Positions 10,701 through 21,270 of a stretch of 64,000 nucleotides of DNA are shown here, one piece after another; positions within the stretch are counted from its first letter, which is position 1; every line of letters starts with the position of its first letter. The DNA comes from Pyrus communis (taxonomy: Eukaryota > Streptophyta > Magnoliopsida > Rosales > Rosaceae). A program made the translations under genes and the position numbers. The stretch covers positions 11,085,100 to 11,149,099 of the forward strand of contig NC_084816.1 in assembly GCF_963583255.1 (NCBI RefSeq), in the 5' to 3' direction. The notes under the pieces were generated by a model. It was not told the DNA's origin, did not search any database, and saw nothing but the letters and a program-made list of their open reading frames with translations.

Positions 10701-11289
10701 CAATTTCGTCAGTTTAGTAAGAGTTAACCAACGGAATGGTTCGTTGGGTAAATATAGTAAAATTAAAATAATAAAAAAACAAATTAATTAATCAAACATT
10801 AATAATGCTTGATTAATTAATTTGATTTTTTTTAAATCGACTTATTTAATATTAAAATAGTAAACACAGTTATTTAATTAAAGTAATTGTCCTTCACAAA
10901 TAAATAAAAAAAACAAGTAATTGTCCTTCGAAAGCCACTGCTCCCTCTGATCCTCAAATTCATTGGGAGGATTGTTTAGAGCTTGTTGACGACTTCCACG
11001 ATCAACATAGTAGTTCCTTGATCAACAATTTGGTCAGTTTAGTAAGAGTTAACCAACGGAATGGTTCGTCGGGTAAAAGTAGTAAAATTTAAAAAATTTA
11101 ACAAATTAATTAATCAAACATTATTAATGTTTGATTAATTAATTAATTTATTTTTAAATCAACTTATTTAATATTAAAATTGTCACATCCCGGCCCGGGG
11201 GGACCACTTCCCGGGCCCGCTTCACCACCGTAGCACGATATTGTCCGCTTTGGGCTTACCATTCCCTCACGGTTTTGTTTTTGGAAACT

Positions 11290-11400
11290 CACGAGCAACT
11301 TCCCAGTGGGTCACCCATCATGGGATTGCTCTAGCCCCCTTCTCGCTTAACTTCGGAGTTCCTACGGAACCCGAAGCCAGTGAGCTCCCAAAAGGCCTCG
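11290..11400 (-). other. 5S rRNA-derived domain in Cassandra LTR
   Basis: On the minus strand the LTR contains GGAACTCCGAAGTTAAGC, then GATGGGTGACC and TGGGAAGTT. In plant 5S rRNA the same order is GAACTCCGAAGTTAAGCGTG, then GATGGGTGACC and GGGAAGTCC. These cover the 5S internal pol III promoter (A-box region and C-box). Equivalent domains recur in every LTR of both arrays. It is an element part, not a host 5S gene. Confidence 0.88.
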
Positions 11401-12345
11401 TGTTAGGTAGGGATGAGAATATACATTTAAGGATCACTCCCCTGAGTGATGTGGGATGTCACAATCCACCCCCCTTAGGGGCCCGACGTCCTCGTCGGCA
11501 CACACGCAACCAGGGTTAGGCTCTGATACCAAATTGTCACATCCCCGCCCGGGCGGGACCACTTCCCGGGCCCGACTCCACTACCGTAGCACGATATTGT
11601 CCACTTTGGGCGTACCATTCCCTCATGGTTTTGTTTTTGGGAACTCACGAGCAACTTCCTAGTGGGTCACCCATCATGGGATTGCTCTAGCCCCCTTCTC
11701 GCTTAACTTCGAAGTTCCTACGGAACCCGAAGCCAGTGAGCTCCCAAAAGGCCTCGTGCTAGATAGGGATGAGAATATACATTTAAGGATCACTCCCCCT
11801 AGGCGATGTGGGATGTCACAATCCATCCCCCTTAGGGGCCCGACGTCCTCGTCGGCACACCACGACCAGGGTTAGGCTCTGATACCAAATATCACATCCC
11901 GGCCCGGGGCGGACGACTTCCCGGGCCCGCTCCACCACCGTAGCACGATATTGTCCGCTTTGGGCTTACCATTCCCTCACGGTTTTGTTTTTGGGAACTC
12001 ACGAGCAACTTCCCAGTGGGTTACCCATCATGGGATTGCTCTAGCCCCCTTCTCGCTTAACTTCGGAGTTCCTACGGAACCCAAAGCCAGTGAGCTCCCA
12101 AAAGGCCTCGTGTTAGGTAGGGATGGGAATATACATTTAAGGATCACTCCCCTGGGTGATGTGGGATGTCACAATCCACCCCCCTTAGGGGCCCGACGTC
12201 CTCGTCGGCACACACGCAACCAGGGTTAGGCTCTGATACCAATTTGTCACATCCCCGCCCGGGGGGGAGGACCACTTCCCGGGCCTGCTCCACCACCGTA
12301 GCACGATATTGTCCGCTTTGGGCTTACCATTCCCTCACGGTTTTG

Positions 12346-12492
12346 TTTTTGGGAACTCACGAGCAACTTCCCAGTGGGTCACCCATCATGGGATTGCTCT
12401 AGCCCCAGGAACTCCGAAGTTAAGTGAGAAGGGGGCTAGAGCAATCCCATGATGGGTGACCCACTGGGAAGTTGCTCGTGAGTTCCCAAAAA
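12346..12492. repeat. 61-bp perfect inverted repeat inside the fourth Cassandra LTR
   Basis: Left arm 12346-12406 and right arm 12432-12492 are exact reverse complements by eye, separated by 25 bases. The left arm is normal LTR sequence (5S C-box side). The right arm plus spacer is an inverted copy of LTR DNA that replaces the usual segment. The transcript would form a strong hairpin across the 5S-like region. Confidence 0.92.
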
Positions 12493-12589
12493 GCCTCGTG
12501 CTAGGTAGGGATGGAAATATACATTTAAGGATCACTCCCCCTGGGCGATGTGGGATGTCACAAAAATAGTAAACACAATTATGTAATTA

Positions 12590-13150
12590 AAGTAATTGTC
12601 CTTCGCAAATAAATAAAAAAACAAGTAATTGTCCTTCAAAAATACCCATAAAAAAACTCGCATAGCCATGCCACTGCTCACTTCGATCCTCAAATTCATT
12701 GGGAGGATTGTTTAGAGCTTGTTGACGACTTCCTTGATCAACATAGTAATTGCGTAGCTCGAACATCCACTCTTTGAAATATGCCATCCATAGCGAATTA
12801 ATGTCAAACATTTGTGATACACCAGAGTCAATATCAAACTCGGTCTTAAAAATAAAAAAAATAAAAAAATACAAAAAAACACGAACAAATGTTAGCTATA
12901 GGAAAAAAAATAATACTAATTCTACATATAATTAAATTTAATAAAAATATTATATGAAGTTTTTCCATTGGGTCGTGCTTCACATTAAGGGGGACATATT
13001 TCCATTTGTGGGTAGTAACAGAGCACTGGGTACGAAGGAGTGCACCTATGGAGCTAGACAACACAACCCGAACTCAAAGACAAGTCGGACACCTATGTCG
13101 TTCATCATAGTCGACTTTAACTTGTCCGTTGACAAGAACAATGTTCCTAG
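12590..13150 (-). pseudogene. CACTA element A, Ptta/En/Spm-type transposase ORF fragment
   Basis: Minus-strand frames give a segment with LSSSIGALLRTQCSVTTHKW and KYVPLN, then, after an AT-rich intron-like gap, FELRNYYVDQGSRQQALNNP followed by PNEFEDRSEQW. The first matches the opening of the plant Ptta/En/Spm transposase family (Pfam Transposase_24), with its 'LSS.IG...R....P..W..VP' pattern. The second matches its 'A...PP...ED...W' pattern. The reading frame is broken by stops and shifts. It ends where the CACTA B terminus starts at 13162, so element B seems to have inserted into element A. Confidence 0.65.
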
Positions 13151-13161
13151 ACATCTATTTA

Positions 13162-13565
13162 CACTAGTAGAAAAAAATATTTGCATGACCAAACTCTATG
13201 CGACGAAAGGAAACTCGTCACGTAGAACAGCTTGGTGCAACAAATATACTATTTTGTTGAGCCACTTCGTTGAAAATAATTTAATGGGACAAACAACTTG
13301 TGCGACGCAATCTTTCCTCCTGCAAAACCACTTCGTATGACAAAAAAAAACCCTTCATCGTCCAAAGGTTCACAAAAAAATGCGCGAATGCCTGTATTTT
13401 GCGCCAAAAAACAGATATAGCGTGTGTCACTTTGCGTGACTAATATTTCATCGCACAAAGGTTCACACATTTACTAGACCGTGAGTTGTTTAGTCAAAGT
13501 GTTGAATGCGGTATTTACTCCATGGTTTTGCGTGACGAAGGTTTCGTTGCGCAAAGAAGCCATAA
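13162..13565 (+). mobile_element. CACTA element B, left terminus and sub-terminal repeats
   Basis: CACTAGTAGAAAAAAA at 13162-13177 is a CACTA terminal repeat. It is followed by many copies, in both orientations, of words like GCGACGAAAGG, TCGTTGCGCAAAG and GCGTGACGAAGG. Arrays of this sort next to a CACTA end are transposase binding sites. Similar arrays appear at 17580-17960, 18660-18925 and 29810-30180. No matching right end (TTTTTTCTACTAGTG) was found. Confidence 0.75.
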
Positions 13566-13579
13566 TTCCTTTAAATTGA

Positions 13580-16097
13580 CAATTTCGCTCAGAGCAACCC
13601 TGATTTGATTATGGGTACGTTGAATATTCTTGGTCATTTTGTTAGAATATTGATTGATTCAGGTGTTACACATTCTGTTATTTCTTATATGTTTGCTCAA
13701 AAGACTCAACCTTACCCAATACCTCTCGGGTATGAGTTAAAGTTTTCAATGCCTAAAGGTAAGACCTGTTATGTTAGCTGGGAGTATCAGGGATGTCCTG
13801 TTCTGGTGGAGGATGTTGTCAGCCAGCTTATCTTGTTCATCTGGATATTGTTGATTTCAATCTTATTCTTGGCATGGATTGGTTACATTACAATCGTGCC
13901 AAGTTAGATTGTCATGAGAAGGTTGTCACTTTCCATCGGCCGGGCTTGCCTATGGTTACTTTTGTTGGTGAGCGTTATGGATTGAGACAGGGTGTTATCT
14001 TAGCCGTAAGAGTGAAGAAACTGTTGAGGAAAGGATGTCAGGGCTACTAGCTCATGTGGTGTTGAACTAAGATACTTCTATTCATGTGGAAGATGTTCGG
14101 GTAGTTAGGCATTTTCCTAATGTATTTCCTGATGATTTACCTGGATTACCACTAGATTGTGAGGTGGAATTCGCTATGGATTTAATTCCAGGTACATATC
14201 CTATTTCTTTAACCCTTTACCGAATGGCTCCTGCAGAATTGAGAGAATTGAAACTCAAACAAGAACTTTTTTATAAGGGTTTTATTTAGCCGAATACTTC
14301 ACCGTGGGGAGCTCCAGTTTTGTTTATGCGAAAGAAAAACAGAACTCTGAGGCTGTGTATTGATTATAGACAGTTGAATCGGGTAACGATTCAAAATCGT
14401 TATCCGTTGCCTCATATTGATGATCTTTTTGGCCAGTTTTGGGGTGCTTGCGTGCTTTTAAAGATTGACCTGAGATCTGGGTATTATCAGTTGAAGATCA
14501 AAGCATGAGGATGTCCCTAAGACAACATTTTGAACTCGATATGGTCATTACGAGTTTCTTATAATGCCATCCCGGTTAACTAATGCTCCAGCTACTTCTA
14601 TGAATTTAATGAATCGGGTATTTCGCCCGTATCTCAACAGGTTCATTATTGACTTCATTGATGATATTTTGGTATATTCTAAATCTAAGGCGGAACATAC
14701 TAAACATCTCACGCTGGTTCTAAAGATGTTGAGGGAATATTAGTTGTATGCTAAATTTAGCAAATGTCAATTTTGGATAGATCTTGGGACATGTGATATC
14801 AGCCCAGGGTATTCTTATGGATCCTCAGAGGGTAGCTGCAGTAGAGAATTGGGAACAACCTCGTACTGTCATGGAAGTATGGAGTTTTCTTGGTTTGGCT
14901 GGCTACTATAGAAGTTTTGTGAAAGATTTCTCAACTATAGCTCTGCCATTAACGAGGTTAACCAAGAAGGGAGTTAAGTTCGAGTGGAGTAATGATTGCG
15001 AGCAGATTTTTCAGCAGCTGAAGTATTGCTTCATTTACACACCTGTTTACCACTTCCAGATGATACTGGGAACTTCGAGATTTATAGTGATGTTTCCTTG
15101 AATGGCTTGGGTTGTGTGTTAATGTAGCATGGTAGGGTGATTGCTCATGCCTCGCAACAGTTAAAGCCCCATGAAATGAATTATCCTTCTCATGATCTTG
15201 AGTTGGTGGCCATTGTTTTTGCTTTGAAGATTTGGAGGCATTATCTTTGTGGGGAAAAGTGTAAGATTTTTAAGGATCATAAAAGCCTCAAATATATTTT
15301 CACACAAAAAGATCTTAATCTCCAGCAGCAGAGATGGATAGAATTACTCAGTGATTACAATTGCATGATTGAGTATTATCCTGGTCGTGCGAATACAGTG
15401 GCAGATGCATTTAGCAGGAAATCCCGTGGTCAAATTAATGCTCTATATGCATCTCCTCACTGAATTGAGATCTACTGGAGTTGATTTAGAAGTGGAAGAT
15501 TGGGAAAAAGCCCTACTTGCAAGTTTTCGAGGCTCAAATGAATGATGCAGAATCTCAGGAATTAATTCAAGCAGGTTCAGACGGGAAAAAGAAAGATCTC
15601 AGGATTAGGAATTCTGATGGTATGATGATGCAGGGTAACCGAATGTACGTGCCTAATGTCAAAGAATTAAAGAAAGATATACTTAATGAGGCGCATGTTC
15701 CGGCTTATGTGATGCATCTTGGGAGTACCAAGATGTATCACACTATTCGACCTTTCTACCTCCAGAGTTGTCAAAGGTACATGACGTTTTCCATGTATCT
15801 ATGCTTCATCATTATGCCTCTTATTTATCGCACATGATCCCTCCTCAACCACTAGAGATTAACCTAGACTTGACCTATGATGAAGAGCCAGTAACGATTT
15901 TGGATTGGAAGGATAAAGTTCTTAGGAACAAGACTATGCGCATGGTGAAAGTTTGATGGAGGAATCATTCGGTCGAGGAAGCCACCTGGGAAACTGCAAA
16001 GCATATGCGAGACCAGTATCCACGTCTTTTTTATGGTTATTGATACGTGTTGTTGTGTACAAATTTTGGGGACGAAATTTTCTTAAGGGGGATAGAC
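13580..16097 (+). pseudogene. Ty3/gypsy pol remnant (chromovirus-like), integrase missing
   Basis: Domains in order: aspartic protease (ILIDSGVTHSVIS near 13647, where active elements have DSGATHS); linker ending GMDWLHYNRA; reverse transcriptase with [20 protein letters not shown] (14350-14410) and catalytic FIDDIL (14653-14670); RNase H ([20 protein letters not shown], 15157-15220); and the H2C2 lead-in MYHTIRPFY (15734-15760). At about 15760 the text jumps directly to LPPELSKVHDVFHVSML, which normally lies after the integrase, so the integrase core is absent. A chromodomain-like tail follows (WWRNHSVEEATWETAKHMRD, ~15955-16015). Stops and frameshifts occur throughout, and gag is absent. 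A polypurine tract (TTAAGGGGGATAGAC, 16083-16097) abuts the LTR. The copy is dead. Lineage Tekay/Del is an inference from the chromodomain tail. Confidence 0.9.
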
Positions 16098-16790
16098 TGT
16101 GACGGCCCGTCCCAACTGTCATTATAATTTTCTCACCGAGTATGTGAGATGACGATTATGCCCTCGGTGGCTTAGTGACGTGGATGTACATATGTAGTTT
16201 TAAATAATCTTCCTCGCTATTATAATTAAATCGTACTCGACGTCACGAGCACATCGATGCGAGTTAGGGTCGAATCAGATTCCTAATGAAAATGTTACGA
16301 CAATTAACGAATGAGTTAGGATAGAAATATATTGTTGGGTTGACAATATTTTATTTACCATTCAATTAGTTCCTGTCATGTCTAGCCCAATCAGGTTTTA
16401 GGTTGAATTGTTGTTTTCCTAGGGCTAATTGGACCCTAAAACTCTCTCTCTTTCTTTTTTCTCATGGCAGCCCAATCAGGGCCTTACTTTTTTACTTTTT
16501 GTCCAATCCGTCACCACACACACACGTATCCCTCACCCTCTCCTTCTTTGTCGATTCTTCTTTATGTCCGTACAACCATGAGACCACCACACTCAAACCA
16601 TACTAAAACATCACGAATCGAGTCATTGATCACTTTCACACACTTACATATTATCTCTAGTTTAAGTAAGTTTAGTTTTTATTTTTACTTAGTCGCATTT
16701 TCTTATTATTATCATCACTTATGTTGCACACTTGGCTACATCTCCCTCACGTGACGACCATCATGTGTCGACTTCAGTTGGGGTGTGTCA
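16098..16790 (+). mobile_element. 3' LTR of the gypsy element
   Basis: Starts TGTGACGGCCCGTCCC directly after the purine tract and ends GGGGTGTGTCA, with TG...CA ends and a length of 693 bp. The sequence after it (CGCGATGGCAAAC) returns to CACTA B coding DNA. No 5' LTR is present: the left side begins inside the protease region, so the target duplication cannot be checked. Confidence 0.88.
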
Positions 16791-16794
16791 CGCG

Positions 16795-17393
16795 ATGGCA
16801 AACTCTGGTGGTTCTTTGTCAAAGAGAGCTCAAGGCGAATATTCTGAGAAGGGTAATATGTGCTAAATTTTGTTGGTTGTGTAAATTAATTAAATATTTA
16901 AGTAGACTAATATGATTTTTTATTTTGTTGGTAGACAAGAAAAAGAAGAGATCTACGACATGCATTTGATACAGTTCTTTTTCTAGGAGGCACTACCGAA
17001 TCACTTACGCATAATTAGTAGGATATGAGAAGTTGGATATGGTGAACAAGTTTAGGGGCGAAATCGGGGTATTGGTGCGTGACAGATGCGAAGTGAATTG
17101 GGAGTCTTGGAGAGACGTCCCCAAGGAGATAAAGACGGTCATGATCGATGCGTTAGCAGTACGTGTAAATTATTAATTAGTTAAATAATAATTTTGTTCT
17201 TTAGATAAAATATAATAGTGATACATATAATTTATTTATTTTTGCACATAAGCCTAATTGGGGTATTGACAAAAGTGACGCAAATCTGATGAAGTGCATC
17301 GACGTTGTGTTCAAGTATCGTTCCTTGGAGTTGAAGTTTGATGTTGAATGTGACGCAAAGCGACACGGAGTGGCTGAACTAGCGGATGATTAG
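16795..17393 (+). pseudogene. CACTA B, transposase-like (Ptta-type) ORF fragment 1
   Basis: An ATG directly after the LTR opens MANSGGSLSKRAQGEYSEK, followed by a splice-donor-like AAGG|GTAATA. A second segment (~17025-17160) reads NKFRGEIGVLVRDRCEVNW, then ESWRDVPKEIKTVMIDAL. A third (~17252-17393), after TGCACATAAG, reads PNWGIDKSDANLMKCIDVVF and ends TAG. The middle part follows the 'G..V......W..VP...K' pattern of Ptta/En/Spm proteins. Stops lie between the putative exons. It belongs to the CACTA element that the gypsy copy entered. Confidence 0.55.
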
Positions 17394-17559
17394 ATTAAGG
17401 TTTTTTAGTAGTCTATTTATGGTTTATTAAATAATGACATTGAATTATTATTAATTTGGAAGAATAAATTTGTATGGACTGTATTTTTTTTATTTCGTCT
17501 CAAGAACAAATTTTCAAAATACTATAATATTAACATTAGTATTTTGAGAAACTGTTTTC

Positions 17560-17960
17560 GAGATAGAATAAAATAAATAATTCTGATTGTCGCACAAGGA
17601 TTTACACGACAAAATGTTTTTTGCTAAAACTTTTGCGGGATGACATTTTGTCATGCAAAAACACTGTAAAACGGTCGATTAGCGTTTAAGTTGTCATATT
17701 TAATGCATATTTATCACTTAATTACACCACAAAAGTTTGGTCGCGCAGAACGTTGAGGGACGAGACTTCTTCACGCAAAGCGATGATTGGTGGTGTTGAA
17801 GTTGTGTCATTTATTGCTTATTTACTACATATTTATTTCGTATTTTGTTGCGACAAAAGGTTCGTCGTGCAAAGGTTGTAGTCCACAACACGAGATGAAT
17901 AGTTCGTCACATAAAATGTTACATGTTCTTTATAAGCATAGATTGTGTTGCAGTTTTCTT
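17560..17960. repeat. CACTA sub-terminal repeat array
   Basis: Repeated short words in both orientations: GTCGCACAAGG, CACGACAAAATG, GGGATGACATTTTGTCATGC, GGTCGCGCAGAACG, TTCGTCGTGCAAAGG. They match the array beside the 13162 terminus. An internal array may mean that a second CACTA end or a deletion derivative lies here. Confidence 0.6.
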
Positions 17961-18017
17961 CACATTCTTTTGTAGACCTGATGGTAGATAATAATAATAG
18001 TATGAGAGTGACGGTTT

Positions 18018-18412
18018 GGGCTTGAATGGAGGAAAGAAACCGGCAGCAGAGCATGCCCTTCGAGCCTTATGATATGACGAAATATGTGGAGTTTGCACAT
18101 GCAATTGGTGTAGCAATGCGGAAAAATTGTCTTACTACCAAGCAGCGCTCTTGGAAATTTGTGTCTGAGGACATGAAGAATTGGTGATGGATCAATTATT
18201 AGTAAGTGTGACAAATGTTGAAAACAATTAATTTTGTGAAATTGTTTGTTAAATATTGTAATTAATTATTTGTATATATGTGTAACAGTGTAACTATACT
18301 CTTGATGGTACGAATGAAGACTTGATGAAGTTGATGGAGGAGGCGTTGAAGATGGGTTACAAGTAGTGGCGTTATGATGTTGAGCTGAATGGAAGACCAA
18401 CAGAGCCATAGT
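18018..18412 (+). pseudogene. CACTA B, transposase-like ORF fragment 2
   Basis: ATG at about 18026 starts MEERNRQQSMPFEPYDMTKY, then VEFAHAIGVAMRKNCLTT, then TKQRSWKFVSEDMKNW and a TGA. After an intron-like gap with an acceptor-like GTAACAG, a second block reads LDGTNEDLMKLMEEALKMGY and ends TAG. Layout and spacing parallel the 16795-17393 fragment (W..V...MK; DLMK...), so the two look like diverged paralogues from two CACTA copies. No function is expected. Confidence 0.45.
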
Positions 18413-18649
18413 TTTAAATTTATGTTTTTGAGGACAATATATAATTTGAAGGTTTTATTCTAAGTTATGGATTTGGACTTAATTAGGCTTTAATTCATGT
18501 TTTGTTGTTTAAATAATTAAATGAGTTAATTTAATTTATTTAAGTTTTCAATTATTTTTAGAATAAATATTATAATTGAATATTTGTTTGTACTTATGAA
18601 GTTTACATAAATATAGATACTAAAGATCTATGTTTACCATAATTATAAT

Positions 18650-18925
18650 TAATTACGTATTTGTTCGTCGCTATAAATTTTGCGCAGTGAAACTTAGTCA
18701 CATAGAATTTATGCGACGATCTCCCACAAATATGCTTGCAATGAACATTTTGTCGCACAAAGGGCGTAAAAAGGCGGTTAAGTTTACCGTAATATTTTGC
18801 ATCTATATGTTTTGCGTGACGAATTGTTCGTCACATAAGGGGTGGTAAAAAACGCAGATATATTTGGCTCCATATTTCGGACCTATATGTTTTGGGTGGC
18901 ATCTTGTTTGTCACGCAAATTCTTC
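18650..18925. repeat. CACTA sub-terminal repeat array
   Basis: Repeats of the motif GCGACGA/TCGTCGC and 'TTGTCGCACAAAGG', 'GCGTGACGAATTGTTCGTCAC', in alternating orientation, as at 13180-13565. Confidence 0.6.
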
Positions 18926-19026
18926 ATCTCTATAATCAGTTTCCTTAGGTGCAGAAGCAAAAACTGCAAATTTTGCAGTTGTTGCCTCTACCATCCTTCC
19001 TCGATGCTATATTTGGTAAGTGTTTC

Positions 19027-19095
19027 CGTTATATATTTCAAAACTTTGTTGTGAATTCAACGTTATATATTTCAAAACTTTGTTGTGAATTCAAA
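19027..19095. repeat. 34-bp tandem duplication
   Basis: CGTTATATATTTCAAAAC plus TTTGTTGTGAATTCAA occurs twice in a row. Confidence 0.9.
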
Positions 19096-19788
19096 CTAAC
19101 ACCATTAAATTTGTTGTGTATAGGGTTGGTGTGTACAATTATCACTTGGTGAATGATAAAATTAGAGGTAAATTGTTTGGGTTTTTAATTAGGAGTTATT
19201 TGAATTTACAACAAATTAGATGTGAATTGTTAATGAGGGTTGTTAATTTTTTTGTTAATTAGAGGTGTATTGTTTGTATTTGGTTTTTGGATGAAATCCA
19301 GAAGTGTATGTCTCGTACAAAATTGTTTTGTGTTGTACTGAGTTAATAGTATTTAACTTTGTACGTGTATTTTTAATAAAAGCTTAGTCTCCCGTTTAAG
19401 GATTAGTTGGATTTCGCTCATGGATGTGAAAGCATGACTGAGGTCTAGTTGATTCTCGAATTGTCCCATTATTTGGATAGTTTGGGAATGCCCAATTATG
19501 AGGCGTAGTTTACGGTTGAAGGATTAGGTTTCATAGGGAATTTCAGTCACATCTCTTTACATTCTTCGAGTGCCAGATAGGTATTTTGATATCTACGTCA
19601 GCCACTTGAAGAACTGTAGAGAGATGCTGCCAAAATTTTCCCACGTCAAAATCTAATCTGATGGAGCCGTAAATTGCGTAACATAACTATGCATTCCCGA
19701 ATGGGATTAGGGCCCTAACTGGAGGCATAAGGTGACAAAATCTCGCTGGAGGCGTGTATTATTGCAATTTTATTGTGCTTGCAGACAT

Positions 19789-21270
19789 TATGGACAGACA
19801 ATGGATATAGAATCTGAATAGATGTGCACCCAAGTACTTGGATGGAATAAATGAGTTTATTGAGTTCATATCCAGACACAACACGAGGGCAATTAGAGAT
19901 GTCCATGTAGGAGGTGTAACAACACCTTAAGGGAGACTTTTGAAAATGTTCGATTCCACTTACTAACAAATGGGATGACAGACACATATACGACTTGGAA
20001 TTACCATGGGGAACAATTAGACTATGCTTCGTCATCAAACGTGACACGAATGGAAAATGTTGAACCTAATGTGGATTATAATGAACAGGTTATGAATATT
20101 ATAAATGACACTTCTCCATTTCCCTCGATTAATACAAACAAGGGAGGGGGATATGGTTTGCTTGAACCGACGATAGTGAAGCTTTCGAACAATATAAAAA
20201 CCTTTAAAAAGTGTGAACCAAGAATTATACCTGGGATGCGAAGACTATTCGGTGCTCAAGACCATTGTGGGGTTAATGTATGGCAAAATAAAGTATCACA
20301 ATTCCAACTAGTGCTTAGACCATTTTTTGTTAGTTATCAAGAGAATGCTCCCAAACAACAATAGTTTGCCGAAAGATCATAAAAGTGTGCAAAAGGTGTT
20401 GAATGGTCTGGGATTAGGTTATAAAAAGATTCACGCTTGCAAAAATAATTGTTTATTGTTCTATAAGGAGAATAAAGCATTGGACAAATGCCCGGTATGT
20501 AACGAGTCGAGGTTCAAAATGACATCGTAGAATAAACCGACAAAGATTCCACATAAAGTTATGCACTATTTTCCACTAAAGCCGAGGTTGCAACGATTGT
20601 ATATGTCGACGCATATGGCAAGTGACATGAGATGGCATAAAGAAAGGCGGGTGGATGATGATGTGATGAGGCATCCTATAGATGGAAAGGCATGGAAAGA
20701 TTTCAATCGAATGTACCCCGATTTTGTATCTGAGACTTATAACGTTAAGTTGGGACTTGCCACTGACGTATTCAATCCTTTCGGGGTTCTAAACCAATAC
20801 CACAACACTTGACCGATATTTATTTTTCCTTACAATTTGCCGCCTTGGAAATGCATGAAGAAAAAATATATGATGATGACTTTTTTGATCACCGAGGGTC
20901 CCGATAAGTCTATTGATGTTTATTTATGGCCGTTGGTTGATGAGCTAAAAGATTTATGGGAAAATGGTGTCCACACGTACGATAAATCTATTGGGAAGAT
21001 GTTCACAATGCGGGCAGCAGTGATGTGGATAGTAAACGATTTTCCAGCATATGCCATGGTTACTGAGTAAAGCACTAAATGTCATTTTGCATGTCCAGTT
21101 TGTAAGGATGACATCACATCTTGGATGGTCACCTTGGAACCACGAGTGATGTGAGAAGGACAAAGATTTGATGGCCAAACAAAGCCTCGACTCAGACCTA
21201 GTGAATGGTCCAATGACCAAATTTTAGAGTAGCTTAACCAGTTAGATTTCAATCCTTTCAGGAAAATTGT
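19789..21270 (+). pseudogene. CACTA B, TNP2-type transposase, N-terminal half
   Basis: ATG at 19789 opens MDRQWI, then a stop. Downstream are the transposase-associated domain (APKYLDGINEFIEF), then the central TNP2 text: KVLNGLGLGYKKIHACKNNC, then CPVCNESRF (20400-20520), HYFPLKPRLQRLYMSTHMAS (20565-20620), DMRWHKE, then NVKLGLATDVFNPFG (20742-20785), NLPPWKCMKKKYMM, WPLVDELKDLW and AVMWIVNDFPAYAM (21015-21058). These are textbook landmarks of CACTA TNP2 proteins. Stops and shifts break the frame in several places. The text stops at about 21250 and is replaced by LTR-element DNA. The middle of TNP2 and the DUF4218 part are missing. The C-terminal DUF4216 part resumes at 28887, on the other side of the insert. 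Confidence 0.88.

Larger units (their letters stand above)
11176..12567 (-). mobile_element. Cassandra TRIM, tandem array of four LTRs
   Basis: Four LTRs of ~284 bp sit head to tail: 11181-11463, 11535-11820, ~11890-12173 and 12245-12562. They are separated by three ~70-bp internal domains. On the minus strand each LTR runs TGTGACATCCC...GGGATGTGACA. Each internal domain begins with TTTGGTATCAGAGCC, complementary to initiator tRNA-Met (primer binding site), and ends in the purine tract AGGGG(G)GGTGGAT. This is the layout of the terminal-repeat retrotransposon in miniature Cassandra; no protein is encoded. AAAAT flanks the whole array (11176-11180 and 12563-12567). The ORFs that cross the LTRs are translations of the repeat, not genes. 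The fourth LTR contains an inverted insert (12407-12492). Confidence 0.93.
10701..12748. repeat. ~325-bp tandem duplication; second copy split by Cassandra
   Basis: Copy 1 is 10701-11025. Copy 2 starts at 11026, is interrupted at 11180, and resumes at 12568 to about 12748. Shared landmarks are TTTAGTAAGAGTTAACCAAC, a hairpin built on ATTAATTAATCAAAC, TTATTTAATATTAAAAT, then AGTAAACAC and AGTAATTGTCCTTC, and the tail TCAAATTCATTGGGAGGATT. The unit is CACTA-like sub-terminal DNA plus the end of the minus-strand transposase ORF. Copy 1 keeps the uninterrupted form of the site where Cassandra inserted in copy 2. Confidence 0.88.

Noticed and set aside
11301..11420. Possible host 5S rRNA gene
   Set aside because: Only the middle of 5S is conserved, it is placed inside LTRs with primer sites and purine tracts, and base changes would disturb the 5S fold. 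Cassandra explains it.
11241..12402. Plus-strand ORFs of ~90 aa repeated several times, looking like a small protein family
   Set aside because: They are translations of Cassandra LTRs on the wrong strand; the same frames recur in every LTR and contain the 5S-like sequence.
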